A stretch of 64,000 nt of DNA from Algoriphagus kandeliae (GCF_004571135.1 NZ_SPSB01000003.1:62001-126000); one strand, 5' to 3'. Counted from the first letter of the stretch, positions 36,759 to 45,919 are shown. Program-made: numbers and translations. The notes: generated by a model from the sequence alone, not told the origin.

Positions 36759-37501
36759 TGTCACAGGAAAAAGCCTTTCTTCGCTACCAACATACAATTG
36801 AAAAGAAACTTCAACAGGCCTTTTCACAAACAGAAACCATTGATAAAGCTGCGGGTTGGGTTGCTGATAGCATTCAAAACCTAGGTTGGATTTTTACAAG
36901 TGGAACAGGCCATTCACATCTTTTGGCTGAGGAGATTTTTTATCGGGCTGGTGGGTTTACCAGAGTCAAACCGATTTTAGATCCTCCCCTGATGCTGCAC
37001 ATTAGTGCATCCGAAAGTTCCCATATCGAAAGGCAGGAAGGTTATGCCACACACCTTTTATCCAATTATCAAATCGGTGAAAAGGACCTTTTCTTTCTCT
37101 TTAGTAATTCTGGAAGAAACGCTGTACCAATCGAATTGGCAATGGAAGCCAAAAACAGAGGTGCTAGGGTTATTTGTATCACCAATTTAACGCACAGCCA
37201 ATCGGTCGATTCGCGGCACTCATCCAATTTGCGTTTATTTGAAGTTGCTGATTTGGTGTTGGATAATTTTGGTGAAATCGGTGATGCTTCCATTGACATC
37301 CAAGGCTTGAAAGGAAAAGTTGGAGCAACGTCTACTGTCATCGGAGCAGCTTTGCTTCATGCCATCCTATGCCAAGCTGTGGAAATCCTAATTGATCGAG
37401 GAGTAGACCCTGAAGTCTTTATCAGTGCGAATACTGAGGAAGGAGAAGCTGCAAATGAACGGCTGATTGAAAAATACAAAGGGGAAGTTCCTCCCCTTTA
37501 G
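36758..37501 (+). CDS. SIS domain phosphosugar-binding protein
   Basis: 247 residues. The ATG at 36758 overlaps the previous stop by one base (TGATG), indicating translational coupling. SIS fold evidence: WIFTSGTGHSHLLAEEIFYRAGG, KDLFFLFSNSGRNAVPIELAMEAKNRGARVICITN, and VGATSTVIGAALLHAILC. This is the UPF0309/sugar-isomerase-type group, related to N-acetylmuramic acid 6-phosphate etherase and glucosamine-phosphate enzymes. No signal peptide, so it acts in the cytoplasm on a phosphosugar. Its position at the end of the cytochrome cluster and next to GH20 fits amino-sugar catabolism, which is inference. Confidence 0.85.
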   Translation: MSQEKAFLRYQHTIEKKLQQAFSQTETIDKAAGWVADSIQNLGWIFTSGTGHSHLLAEEIFYRAGGFTRVKPILDPPLMLHISASESSHIERQEGYATHLLSNYQIGEKDLFFLFSNSGRNAVPIELAMEAKNRGARVICITNLTHSQSVDSRHSSNLRLFEVADLVLDNFGEIGDASIDIQGLKGKVGATSTVIGAALLHAILCQAVEILIDRGVDPEVFISANTEEGEAANERLIEKYKGEVPPL

Positions 37502-40038
37502 TCCTCTAATTGACTGACATTACTTCCTTGACCGTTTGGTGAAAAGGCTCTGAATCGAAGATTTGGAGAATACGGGATTGGTCCTTCATACAAAGAATCT
37601 TGCATACTTGGAACTCGACCATTGCTAGTATAGCGAATTTCTAATCCCGGCAATTGGAGGTTCGCAAAAACCTGATCACCCACTCGCTTCAACCCTGGAG
37701 CTGGAATCCGGATTTTGTAACCACCTTGAAATACCTCCAATCGAGGGACTTCCAATTGAGCTACTTGATTGGCAAAAAGATTCCATTCATTTTGACGAAG
37801 TGCCTTTTTTTCTTCTGTATTAGAAGCTGATGCCCAAGTAGGATCTCCCTCCCAAGCCCGCTGAGCCAATCCAAAAATCTTGGGAATTACATAATATTCC
37901 AGCATATCAGGTGTTTTGACTGTCTCGGTCCACAATTGCCCCTGAATCCCCAAAATATTCTTCTTCCCTTCTTCTGACAAATTCTCAAATTTTTCCTTCG
38001 CTTCCTCCCAATTCCAAACCGCCCCATCAATAGTTTGGTCATGTGAAAGGAAAAATTTACTCGGTACAGTCTTCCAGCTTTGGTACATGTCACCCACACC
38101 AGACCAGGTATGCCCTCTTTCGCGTGGATCCCAATCATAGGCCAAGTCAAAATAGTAGTTGGCACTGGAGCTGATTACCACCGGAAAACCAGCATTAGCC
38201 AGAAGGTAAGCCATGTCTTCTCCTTCCCATCCAGCAACTGCATTCCAAGCATATAATCTCCAATTTCGATCCGCAAAATTCGGATTTGGAACCACTTTGC
38301 CATTTTCCACTAGTTGCCCTATCTCTTCCCAACCTGCTTGCTGAATTCCTTCATTTTTTAGAAAAAATCCAATTCTCGAACGAAAATAAGGCCCTAAATC
38401 TTCTTGTTTCAAAGACTTGTTTTCAGCCAAAAATTCCTGGCAAATCGGTGATTTTTCCCAAACACCGTGTGGAACCTCATCCCCTCCTGTATGAAAAACT
38501 TTCAAAGGAATTCCTACTTCTTGATACATTCCTTTCATCTCCATTACCACTGTTTCAAAAAAGTGGTAAACTGACTCTTTACACACACAAACCGTGTTAT
38601 CTCGGAAATTTTGAGCAGACAAATATTCAGACTGATCATCTGGATCGATCAATCGAAATTCTTCGGCTTTTTCTAGATCACCAACCTTTTGAAAACGCTC
38701 ATAGCGCTTTTCCATGGATTTGATGGCAGCTCGGGAATGGGCTGGAAAACCTATTTCTGGGATCACTTCAATTTGTCTTTCTTTGGCATATTGAAGAATT
38801 TCCTTGAAGTCTTCTTGGGTATAAAACCCAGAACCCGGAGTCTCTTCTGAAGAAATTCCAGAACCATAAAATGGCCACTGAAAATCTGCTTCATCTTCAG
38901 AAAAACCTCTCTTTGACCCATATTGGGTGAGTTCTGGCAAAGACTCAATCTCTATTCGCCAACCTTCATCATTTGCTAAATTGAAGTGGAAAGTATTTAG
39001 CTTGTACAAAGCCATTAAATCCAAGATTCGAAAAATTTCTTCCTTCGTCTGAAAGTTTCGAGCGACATCCAGGAAGAAACCACGATAGGAATAGGCTGGA
39101 GAATCCTCAATGGAAATTTGCGGAAGAAGTAATCCTTCAGTATTGCCTTTCCAAAAATCCGCTGGTTGTAAACCTAAAAATGATTGAACACCATAAAAAG
39201 CTCCTCGCTCATCACTTGCCAAAATCAAAACTCGTCGATCGCGAATCTCTATGGAATAACCCTCTGATGGAAAACCATCCTTTTGGGAAATACGGATTTG
39301 AATCGGCTTTTCTGTTTTCAGAATTTCCGGATTGTAATTCTCTTTAATTCGCTTTGTCAGGAAAGTAGCAGCCTCAGCAAAGGATTTATCTCCCACCACA
39401 GCCAAACCTGCCCGAGTTACCCATTGAGTCTCTCCATTTATTTTCCATGATTTAGGACTTGGAAGAAAAGGCGGTAAATCTTCTTTAGGCAATAGAGACA
39501 GTCCTTCATTTTGTTCGAATAATCGAGCAGGCGTTGGAATGGGTAGCCGGGAATCTGCTGCCAGGTTTTGCAATTCCCAAACACTCATTTCAGATTTCTC
39601 AAATTGAATATCCGAAACAATTGTACCATTTGCGAGGGTGAAAATCGGAGCCTCAGGTGCATGATTATTCTTCAAATAAGGATTCCTGCTACGATAAGAT
39701 ATTTTTAAAGTCTCCCCATTTGGAATCGCCGCCTCTTTCCCTTTTCCAGTCAATACAAAAAAATCACCAGCCAAATGTTGTAATTCAATTCCTGGATTTT
39801 CAAGTTGTGCTTTTAGGTCAAAAAATATGGAGTTGAAATATAGCTTCCATCCTGCCTCAATACTTTGACCCGAATGGTTTTCAATCACAAATTGAGCCTG
39901 ATGGTAAGTGTCAGCATCTAATTGATTTTCCAATAATTCCCATTCGATATTCAACCCTTTTTTATTGTCAGTTTGGGCTTCACATGCTCCAATCATAATT
40001 GAAAAGATGAGGAAAAAGGAAAGTATAAATCGATTCAT
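37498..40038 (-). CDS. Beta-N-acetylhexosaminidase, GH20 family lipoprotein
   Basis: Removes terminal GlcNAc or GalNAc from glycans. The start at ATG 40038 gives a lipoprotein signal ending MIGAC (Cys19). The frame is open to 40074 through a TTG, but this would lose the signal peptide. A CHB_HEX-like N-terminal sandwich (about 25-160) and a GH20b domain precede the catalytic barrel. There, HTGGDEV has the Asp-Glu pair at about 520-521, preceded by YRGFFLDVARNF and GWRIEIESLPELT. A chitobiase C-terminal-like beta domain ends the protein (RYTSNGRVPSMQDSLYEGP). About 846 residues. It converges on the SIS gene, overlapping it by four bases at the 3' ends. Confidence 0.93.
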   Translation of the reverse strand: MNRFILSFFLIFSIMIGACEAQTDNKKGLNIEWELLENQLDADTYHQAQFVIENHSGQSIEAGWKLYFNSIFFDLKAQLENPGIELQHLAGDFFVLTGKGKEAAIPNGETLKISYRSRNPYLKNNHAPEAPIFTLANGTIVSDIQFEKSEMSVWELQNLAADSRLPIPTPARLFEQNEGLSLLPKEDLPPFLPSPKSWKINGETQWVTRAGLAVVGDKSFAEAATFLTKRIKENYNPEILKTEKPIQIRISQKDGFPSEGYSIEIRDRRVLILASDERGAFYGVQSFLGLQPADFWKGNTEGLLLPQISIEDSPAYSYRGFFLDVARNFQTKEEIFRILDLMALYKLNTFHFNLANDEGWRIEIESLPELTQYGSKRGFSEDEADFQWPFYGSGISSEETPGSGFYTQEDFKEILQYAKERQIEVIPEIGFPAHSRAAIKSMEKRYERFQKVGDLEKAEEFRLIDPDDQSEYLSAQNFRDNTVCVCKESVYHFFETVVMEMKGMYQEVGIPLKVFHTGGDEVPHGVWEKSPICQEFLAENKSLKQEDLGPYFRSRIGFFLKNEGIQQAGWEEIGQLVENGKVVPNPNFADRNWRLYAWNAVAGWEGEDMAYLLANAGFPVVISSSANYYFDLAYDWDPRERGHTWSGVGDMYQSWKTVPSKFFLSHDQTIDGAVWNWEEAKEKFENLSEEGKKNILGIQGQLWTETVKTPDMLEYYVIPKIFGLAQRAWEGDPTWASASNTEEKKALRQNEWNLFANQVAQLEVPRLEVFQGGYKIRIPAPGLKRVGDQVFANLQLPGLEIRYTSNGRVPSMQDSLYEGPIPYSPNLRFRAFSPNGQGSNVSQLED

Positions 40039-40070
40039 GAAATGCTTGTTAACGAGGGAATTTGAAAATT

Positions 40071-40949
40071 TCAATTTCCAATATTGAAGACAAAAGCCCG
40101 GTATTTCAACAAAGCCACGAAAATGGCACCGCCAAATGCATTTCCCAATAAGGCCGTTGATTGGAATTCCAGGTAATCAAAAAAGGAAATTTGATCGGAA
40201 ACCAGAAAGCCAGAAAATACTTCAATACTACCAATAATACTATGATGAAGGCCGGCAAAAGCAAGCACGGAAGTAATCAAAAAGATCATCACAATTCGGC
40301 TGATAGTGTCTCGGGAAGATGCTAAAAGCCAAGACAATAGACCCATCAGCCAACCTGCTATTACTGCACTCACAAAAACTACAGGAATGGTCCCATGAGT
40401 CACATGGAGGGCTATGGTTTCCACCACAAAATGTTCAAAAATACCTAATCGAGGACCCAACCAAACCAGCACCAAACTCATGAAATATCCACCCAATAAA
40501 TTACCTGCAATAACCAGCCCCCAAAGTCGCATCATGCTTGGAAAACTTCGCTTTTTATTCAGGACAGGAAGAGTAAGAAGCGCTGTTTGTTCAGTAAAAA
40601 GTATGCTTTGCCCGAGCACTACCAAGATGAAACCCAATGGATAAACAAGTGAAATACTTTTGAAAATCTCCTCCTGATCCACTCTTCCATCGAGATAGAA
40701 GTAAAAAGTACATAATAGGAGAAAACTAAAGCTGATCTCTAAGCCGGCAGTGAAGGAACTCAATAAAATACTGCTGGTGCTTTTGTCGTAGGTTTCTAGC
40801 GCTTCGGTAATTTGATCCCGAAGGATTTCCCCATGTGTTTTAGCTCCGTCAGTGTTCTTATTTTTCGTCTTATTGATGTGACGATCAATTTCCAACTGCC
40901 TCTCCCGCTCTAGTTGTTCAGGAGTTTTTTCTTTCTTATTCCAAATCAT
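40071..40949 (-). CDS. Formate/nitrite transporter family protein (YfdC-like)
   Basis: Predicted pentameric channel of the FNT family, 292 residues with about six membrane helices starting near residue 65. GLHHSIIGS near residue 229 carries the pore histidine of the family. FTEQTALLTLPVL near 118 and GNAFGGAIFVALL near the C-terminus are other conserved helices. The 60-residue charged N-terminal extension (EKTPEQLERERQLEIDRHINK) is unlike FocA and resembles the YfdC branch, whose substrate is not established. It lies 32 bases upstream of the GH20 start on the same strand. Transport of formate, nitrite or another small anion is all the sequence supports. Confidence 0.8.
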   Translation of the reverse strand: MIWNKKEKTPEQLERERQLEIDRHINKTKNKNTDGAKTHGEILRDQITEALETYDKSTSSILLSSFTAGLEISFSFLLLCTFYFYLDGRVDQEEIFKSISLVYPLGFILVVLGQSILFTEQTALLTLPVLNKKRSFPSMMRLWGLVIAGNLLGGYFMSLVLVWLGPRLGIFEHFVVETIALHVTHGTIPVVFVSAVIAGWLMGLLSWLLASSRDTISRIVMIFLITSVLAFAGLHHSIIGSIEVFSGFLVSDQISFFDYLEFQSTALLGNAFGGAIFVALLKYRAFVFNIGN

Positions 40950-40972
40950 ATAACTTCCAATGCTTGTCGATA

Positions 40973-42010
40973 TTAGTAACTTCTACAAGCTGAGACAATT
41001 TGATTTTCAAAAGCCTTATCATTTCTCAAGATATCAAAAAAATCGCCCAGAAAGCGGGAAGTTTCTCTATACTCAGCAGGACTAAGATAGGATTCATAAT
41101 CAGATGCAATTTCCATGATTCGGCCCTCCTTTTCCAAAAATTCTGCCCTCACCTCCTCGAAGAATTCTCGCTCCCTACAAAACCCACGGTATAAACGATC
41201 AGTCACCTTTTCTATATCTACCAGATTACTGACTTGAGCATATGGAGGATTCACTAAACCTGTCATGTCAAAATCATAAGCCAGAGGAATCAGTCTTTCT
41301 TCAGGAAGTAATAGAATCTTGGAGTTGTGGCGGAATAGACTGGAAAAATCCGTATTGCCGATCAACATTTGAAAATAATCATGGCGAACAGAAGGCAAGG
41401 GCTCCATCAAACTTCCCAAAATCTTTTTCCCCTCTAAAATCTCTCCATCAAATCGATCAGCTACATCGTCATCATCTTCCAATAAAAATCCCAATAACTC
41501 TATCTCCTCTTCTTTTCTATCATCTTCATTGATAAAAGTGATTCGCATCATACGAGTTTGAAAGGTGTATTCTGAAACTTCTTCAAAAATCTGATAGGCC
41601 ATAAATTCCTTGGCCACATAAGAATCGGCATTTTTGGCTCTGGAGCATGGAAAGACAACTTTCAGGCTTTTGTTTTCTTCAAAAATCGTCCCTTCGCGAT
41701 TTTTCTTTTTGATCTTCATCCTCAAAGGAGGATAGTAGCAATTGGTCAAACGGAAATTTCCCCTCACCCGAAGTTCCACAGGAATTTCTTCCCAATTTCC
41801 TTCCGAATCTTTCAGCCAAATGACTTCATCCACGAAGGTGCTATCATTGGTATCTTTCCGAATATCCTTGACAGAAAATTGCATTTTCACATCAATGATT
41901 TCATCCGAATCAAAAAGATCCCCTTGAGCAAAAGCTGGAAATGAAAAGAGAATAAGTATGGCAAGTAAAAGACCTGAAAAGGATCTAAATAGCAAGTTAA
42001 AGTAGCGCAT
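40973..42010 (-). CDS. Secreted CotH-like protein
   Basis: 345 residues with a signal peptide ending near residue 29 (FPAFAQ). The segments PVELRVRGNFR, PPLRMKIKKKN, SLKVVFPC, AKEFMAYQIFEEVSEYTFQTRMMRITF, NTDFSSLFRHNSKILLL and IPLAYDFDMTGLVN follow the order seen in CotH-type spore-coat kinase folds. The HN-K and YDFD motifs would be the nucleotide/metal site. CotH phosphorylates proteins in Bacillus; for this secreted Bacteroidota form no activity is established. It is the second gene downstream of the truncated haemoglobin gene and lies 23 bases ahead of the FNT gene. Confidence 0.6.
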   Translation of the reverse strand: MRYFNLLFRSFSGLLLAILILFSFPAFAQGDLFDSDEIIDVKMQFSVKDIRKDTNDSTFVDEVIWLKDSEGNWEEIPVELRVRGNFRLTNCYYPPLRMKIKKKNREGTIFEENKSLKVVFPCSRAKNADSYVAKEFMAYQIFEEVSEYTFQTRMMRITFINEDDRKEEEIELLGFLLEDDDDVADRFDGEILEGKKILGSLMEPLPSVRHDYFQMLIGNTDFSSLFRHNSKILLLPEERLIPLAYDFDMTGLVNPPYAQVSNLVDIEKVTDRLYRGFCREREFFEEVRAEFLEKEGRIMEIASDYESYLSPAEYRETSRFLGDFFDILRNDKAFENQIVSACRSY

Positions 42011-42091
42011 GAGAGAAAAATTTGACCTAAATAAAGTTCAAATAAGCTACAAAAAAATCCTGAAAATCAAGCTTTCCCCATTCAAATAATT

Positions 42092-42490
42092 CTATTTAGG
42101 ACGAGCTTCCCAGATTCGCATAAATAACATATGAGCCATTCTTCGGGCATGTTCTTTTGCAAAATCTGCTACCTCTCCTTCGAAGTATTGATCAATGGTT
42201 TCGAACCATAACTCCAGCCAATTACCGAAATGAACCTGATCGATTTGATGGTCAACAGCTTCATCGACATCTCGATGGACCTGGGCAGGATTAAATTTTC
42301 CCGCTCCTGGACCTGATTGCAAAAGTATGATCTCCCAAAAATCACTCAAATGCACCAAATGATGATCCCAATCTTTTACAACTTGATTGAAAACCGGCCC
42401 CAGAAGACTATGAGCTCGGATTTTTTCATAAAACCTCCGAACCAAAAAATCGATTTCTTCCCGACTTTCTATCGGTAGCCGTCCTTTCAT
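42092..42490 (-). CDS. Group III truncated haemoglobin
   Basis: 132 residues, cytoplasmic. The sequence LVRRFYEKIRAHSLLGPVFNQV near the N-terminus is the B-helix region. HLVHLSDFWEIIL is the E helix, and the VHRDVDEAVDHQIDQVHFGNWLELWFETID segment carries the proximal-histidine region of the group III (trHbP) family. Its role in the family is oxygen or nitric-oxide handling, and partly unclear. The gene is one base after the stop of the phosphodiesterase gene, so both are co-transcribed on the minus strand. A CotH-like gene and an FNT channel follow. Confidence 0.87.
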   Translation of the reverse strand: MKGRLPIESREEIDFLVRRFYEKIRAHSLLGPVFNQVVKDWDHHLVHLSDFWEIILLQSGPGAGKFNPAQVHRDVDEAVDHQIDQVHFGNWLELWFETIDQYFEGEVADFAKEHARRMAHMLFMRIWEARPK

Positions 42491-42491
42491 C

Positions 42492-43733
42492 CTATTTTAA
42501 TATTGGAGCCAATACTTCCAATTTTCCGTCAATTCCATCTGGAACAGGCAGTCCCAAAATCTTGCAGATCAAAGGATAAATATGGTAATTCTCAAACGGC
42601 TCAATTACTAATCCTTCCTTGATTTGAGGTCCTTTGGCATAAAAAATTCCCTGCATTTCTTGATAGTCCGGACTATAGCCATGCTCCCCGAAGACATCGG
42701 TTTTATTCATGGCAGAGCGGTTTTGATAACGGAACATACCACGCTCATCTGCCAAATAATATCCCAAATCAGGCATAATCAGCAGATCCCCCATCAAATC
42801 TGCATGCAAGCTCAAATCTTTGTAATATTCCCTATCAGCCACGTCTACCACATGGATATGGTTTCCCCTGCTTTCGATTAGCTGAATTACCTTTTTCTTC
42901 TCTGAAGGATCATTTAAATGAATATGAGCTAAAGCTCCAGAGTTCACCACGCGAGCATTAATGCCTTCTGTTAGTTCAGTCAGATTTAGCAGATTTTCCT
43001 TAGGAACATCAACCATTCCATGGTCAGAAACAATCACTATATGAACGGGCAAATCAAAACTGGCCACTCCTTCGAAAAGTGCTCCTAATTCATGATCCAA
43101 CCTATCTAAGGTTTTTTTCAACTGCTCACCATTATTTGGACCATAACGATGGCCGGTATCATCCATATCTGAAAAGTACATAGTAATCATCTGTGGACGC
43201 TCAGATTCCGGTAACTGAAGCCACTCAAAAACTTTTGAAATTCTCGTCAGATTAGGAACATTTCCATCATAATCATAATAGTAGCTTGGCCGAATTCCTT
43301 GAACATCCGCTTCACTACCTACGAAGAAATAACTGGCTGACTTCATTTCATTTTGCTCCGCCAAAACCCAAAGTGGAGTTCCTCCATACCAAGTTCCATC
43401 TGTCACCACTTCCCGATTGGAAATGGAGTATTGCTTATTCTTCTCAGGATTCCAGAAGTTATTATCAACTAGCCCGTGATGCTCGGGCTTCATTCCTGTT
43501 GCTATGGTATAATGATTGGGAAATGTCTTACTGGGAAATGAAGGAATCAAACCCTTTGCAGCAGTACCTTCTTTGATAAATTGGCTTAGATTTTTTGGCT
43601 GAAAACGCTCTACATAATCATATCTAAAACCATCCAGAGAAATTAATATGACGTAATTTTTCTGATTATCCTGAGCAAACGAAAAAACTGAAACTTGGAG
43701 AAAGAGAATGAAGGAAAGGACAAACCGCCACAT
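42492..43733 (-). CDS. Ectonucleotide pyrophosphatase/phosphodiesterase-like alkaline phosphatase family protein
   Basis: 413 residues with a signal peptide ending near residue 20 (VFSFAQ). The metal-binding ISLDGFRYDY contains Asp34, and the catalytic Thr70 is in SFPSKTFPNHYTIATG. Other ENPP motifs are GTPLWVLAEQ, TMYFSDMDDTGHRYGP, IVIVSDHGM and FGEHGYSPDY, which supply the two-zinc site. The 413-residue length is that of bacterial NPPs, which hydrolyse nucleotide or phosphodiester bonds in the periplasm. It sits at the head of a minus-strand run with the truncated haemoglobin and is divergent from the GH144 gene across 82 bases. Confidence 0.9.
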   Translation of the reverse strand: MWRFVLSFILFLQVSVFSFAQDNQKNYVILISLDGFRYDYVERFQPKNLSQFIKEGTAAKGLIPSFPSKTFPNHYTIATGMKPEHHGLVDNNFWNPEKNKQYSISNREVVTDGTWYGGTPLWVLAEQNEMKSASYFFVGSEADVQGIRPSYYYDYDGNVPNLTRISKVFEWLQLPESERPQMITMYFSDMDDTGHRYGPNNGEQLKKTLDRLDHELGALFEGVASFDLPVHIVIVSDHGMVDVPKENLLNLTELTEGINARVVNSGALAHIHLNDPSEKKKVIQLIESRGNHIHVVDVADREYYKDLSLHADLMGDLLIMPDLGYYLADERGMFRYQNRSAMNKTDVFGEHGYSPDYQEMQGIFYAKGPQIKEGLVIEPFENYHIYPLICKILGLPVPDGIDGKLEVLAPILK

Positions 43734-43815
43734 AGTTTTTTGTTCAAAATTATAGCCCCCTTCCCTCTAATTCAATCTATTTCTTAAATTATTTGCTCGA
43801 CTTACCAATCCATCT

Positions 43816-45171
43816 ATGAAAACCCAATATTTGCTCCTCTTTTCTTTCTTATTTGCTTGCTCTCCCGAATCCCAACTGGATAATAAAATAGAACCTGTTT
43901 CACACATTCACTTGGGACTATCCGATGAAGAATTACTCGATACAGTTCAATTTTACACTTTTCAATATTTCTGGTCTGGAGACGAGGAAAATTCTGGAAT
44001 GGCACCTGAAAGAATCCATATAGATGGAAATTACCCCGATAATGATTCACATATTATCACTACCGGTGGAACAGGAATGGGATTAATCGGTATTCTTGGT
44101 GCAATCGAACGTGGATGGATCGCCCGTACGGAAGCAGTATTAAGATTCGAAAAAATGCTCAATTTCTTGGAAAAGGCCGATCGCTTTCATGGAATTTGGC
44201 CGCATTGGCTGGATGGCAAAACGGGAAAAGTCAAACCTTTCAGCCCAAAAGATGATGGAGCGGATCTAGTCGAATCAGCATTTTTGATCCAAGGCTTATT
44301 AGTAGTCCGAGAATACTTTAAAAATGGCTCTGAATCGGAACAAGCAATCAGTAATCGTATCCAGAAACTCTGGGAAGAAATGGAATGGGACTGGCATACC
44401 CAAAACGGAAAAAACGTTTTGTACTGGCATTGGTCACCCAACTATGGCTGGGATATGAATTTTGCACTTGAAGGATACAATGAGACTCTTATTACTTACA
44501 TATTGGCGGCAGCCTCCCCTACTCATTCAATTGATCCCGCTGCCTATCATGAAGGTTGGGCTCGGTCTGGAGGAATTAAATCCAGCAATGCAGGAGCTTT
44601 TGGCTATACCCTTCAGCTTAAACATAATGGAGCGGAAGAAATGGGAGGCCCGCTATTTTGGGCACATTATTCATATCTCAGCCTAAATCCAAATGGGCTT
44701 CGAGATCAGTATGCAGATTACTGGCAGGAAAACCTCAACCAAACCCTCATCAACCGGGCTTGGTGTATAGAAAATCCCGGGAACTTTAATGAGTATGGAG
44801 AAAAACTATGGGGGTTGACAGCCTCGTACTCGACTGATTTTTACCATGCGCATCGACCGGGAGATGATACGGGTGTGATTTCTCCTACTGCGGCAGTATC
44901 TTCCATTGTTTACACTCCGAAAGAGTCGATGGAAGTGATTCGGAATCTTTATGAAAATTATGGCGAAAAGGTATTTGGACCTTACGGATTCTACGACGCT
45001 ATGAGTCCTCACCATGACTTTTTTCCGCAGCGCTACTTAGCAATCGATCAAGGCCCTATGGTAAGCATGATAGAAAATTATCGGACTAGACTGGGTTGGC
45101 AATTATTTATGAACGCACCTGATATTCAAGAAGGATTAAAGAAGTTGGGTTTTGAATTTGAGGTTCCTTGA
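43816..45171 (+). CDS. Glucoamylase-family lipoprotein (GH144-like endo-beta-1,2-glucanase)
   Basis: 451 residues with a lipobox signal (SFLFAC, Cys15). The segments DTVQFYTFQYFW, GGTGMGLIGI, ESAFLIQGLL, WHWSPNYGWDMNFALEGYNETLITY, FWAHYSYLSLNPNG and GPYGFYDAMSPH are those of the glycoamylase domain (PF10091), family GH144. The characterised member cleaves beta-1,2-glucan. The likely general acid/base region is the GWDMNFALEGYNE stretch. Whether the substrate here is beta-1,2-glucan is not shown by sequence alone. It converges on the TSUP transporter gene with a 4-base gap. Confidence 0.87.
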   Translation: MKTQYLLLFSFLFACSPESQLDNKIEPVSHIHLGLSDEELLDTVQFYTFQYFWSGDEENSGMAPERIHIDGNYPDNDSHIITTGGTGMGLIGILGAIERGWIARTEAVLRFEKMLNFLEKADRFHGIWPHWLDGKTGKVKPFSPKDDGADLVESAFLIQGLLVVREYFKNGSESEQAISNRIQKLWEEMEWDWHTQNGKNVLYWHWSPNYGWDMNFALEGYNETLITYILAAASPTHSIDPAAYHEGWARSGGIKSSNAGAFGYTLQLKHNGAEEMGGPLFWAHYSYLSLNPNGLRDQYADYWQENLNQTLINRAWCIENPGNFNEYGEKLWGLTASYSTDFYHAHRPGDDTGVISPTAAVSSIVYTPKESMEVIRNLYENYGEKVFGPYGFYDAMSPHHDFFPQRYLAIDQGPMVSMIENYRTRLGWQLFMNAPDIQEGLKKLGFEFEVP

Positions 45172-45175
45172 TTTC

Positions 45176-45919
45176 CTAGCTGAGCATCAATTTGATAGAT
45201 GCGAATAGAAGCACAAAGGCTAGGAGGTATTTGAGGGATTTGACCGAAAACTTTTTGGCTCCTAGGTAAGCTCCTAAAATTCCTCCTGCTACAGTCAGTG
45301 GAACCAAAATCCATAATTCCTCTTTCAACGGAAGTTGGTAAATACTAGCTCCCAAAAATCCTGCAACGGAATTCAGAAAAATAAAAAGAGCACTCAAAGC
45401 TGCTGTTTCTTTCACTCCAGCCCAGCCTAGCATGAGCACAATGGGTGTCAGAATAATTCCTCCTCCAATACCTATCATTCCAGACAAAAATCCAATCAAA
45501 AGTCCGAGCAAGGGTCCCATCCACCACTTTCGGTCTAGCTTCTTTTCATCGGCTATAGGAAAAACACCAGCAAACTTCAGGGCTGGAAAAAGCAATAAGG
45601 CCCCTAAGACTTTTTTGTAAATCGATGCATCCAGCAAAATCGTCCCTCCGAGATAAGCCGCAGGAATGGAAAAGATGATCAAGGACCAAAATAACTTGGT
45701 CGGAAAGACTCCTGCTTTTCGATAATTCAAAAAGGAAGCCATGGAAACCATCATATTGAGAATCAGGGCCGTCGGACGGATTTCTTCTGGAGCAAAACCC
45801 AACAATGCCAAAATCATCAAGTAAGAACTTGCCCCTCCATGCCCCACGGAAGCATATAAAAAAGCCGCAAAAGGCATGAGAATAAACAGCCCATAGTAAA
45901 TCAGATCTTCCATTACCAA
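45176..45919 (-). CDS. TSUP family (TauE/SafE) membrane permease
   Basis: 247 residues with about seven membrane helices. The two half-repeats show AFLYASVGHGGASSYLMILALLG and GFLSGMIGIGGGIILTPIVLML, where the GxGGG-type loop is the TSUP signature. The family moves sulfite, sulfonates or other organic anions in various species. Its start overlaps the moeA stop region by 7 bases, and moeA overlaps moaA, which suggests a linked role with molybdenum cofactor or sulfur supply. The substrate cannot be deduced. Confidence 0.88.
   Translation of the reverse strand: MVMEDLIYYGLFILMPFAAFLYASVGHGGASSYLMILALLGFAPEEIRPTALILNMMVSMASFLNYRKAGVFPTKLFWSLIIFSIPAAYLGGTILLDASIYKKVLGALLLFPALKFAGVFPIADEKKLDRKWWMGPLLGLLIGFLSGMIGIGGGIILTPIVLMLGWAGVKETAALSALFIFLNSVAGFLGASIYQLPLKEELWILVPLTVAGGILGAYLGAKKFSVKSLKYLLAFVLLFASIKLMLS

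Noticed and set aside
40039..40074. Start of the GH20 gene at the TTG at 40074.
   Set aside because: It would place 12 residues before the lipoprotein signal peptide. The ATG at 40038 gives an intact lipobox.
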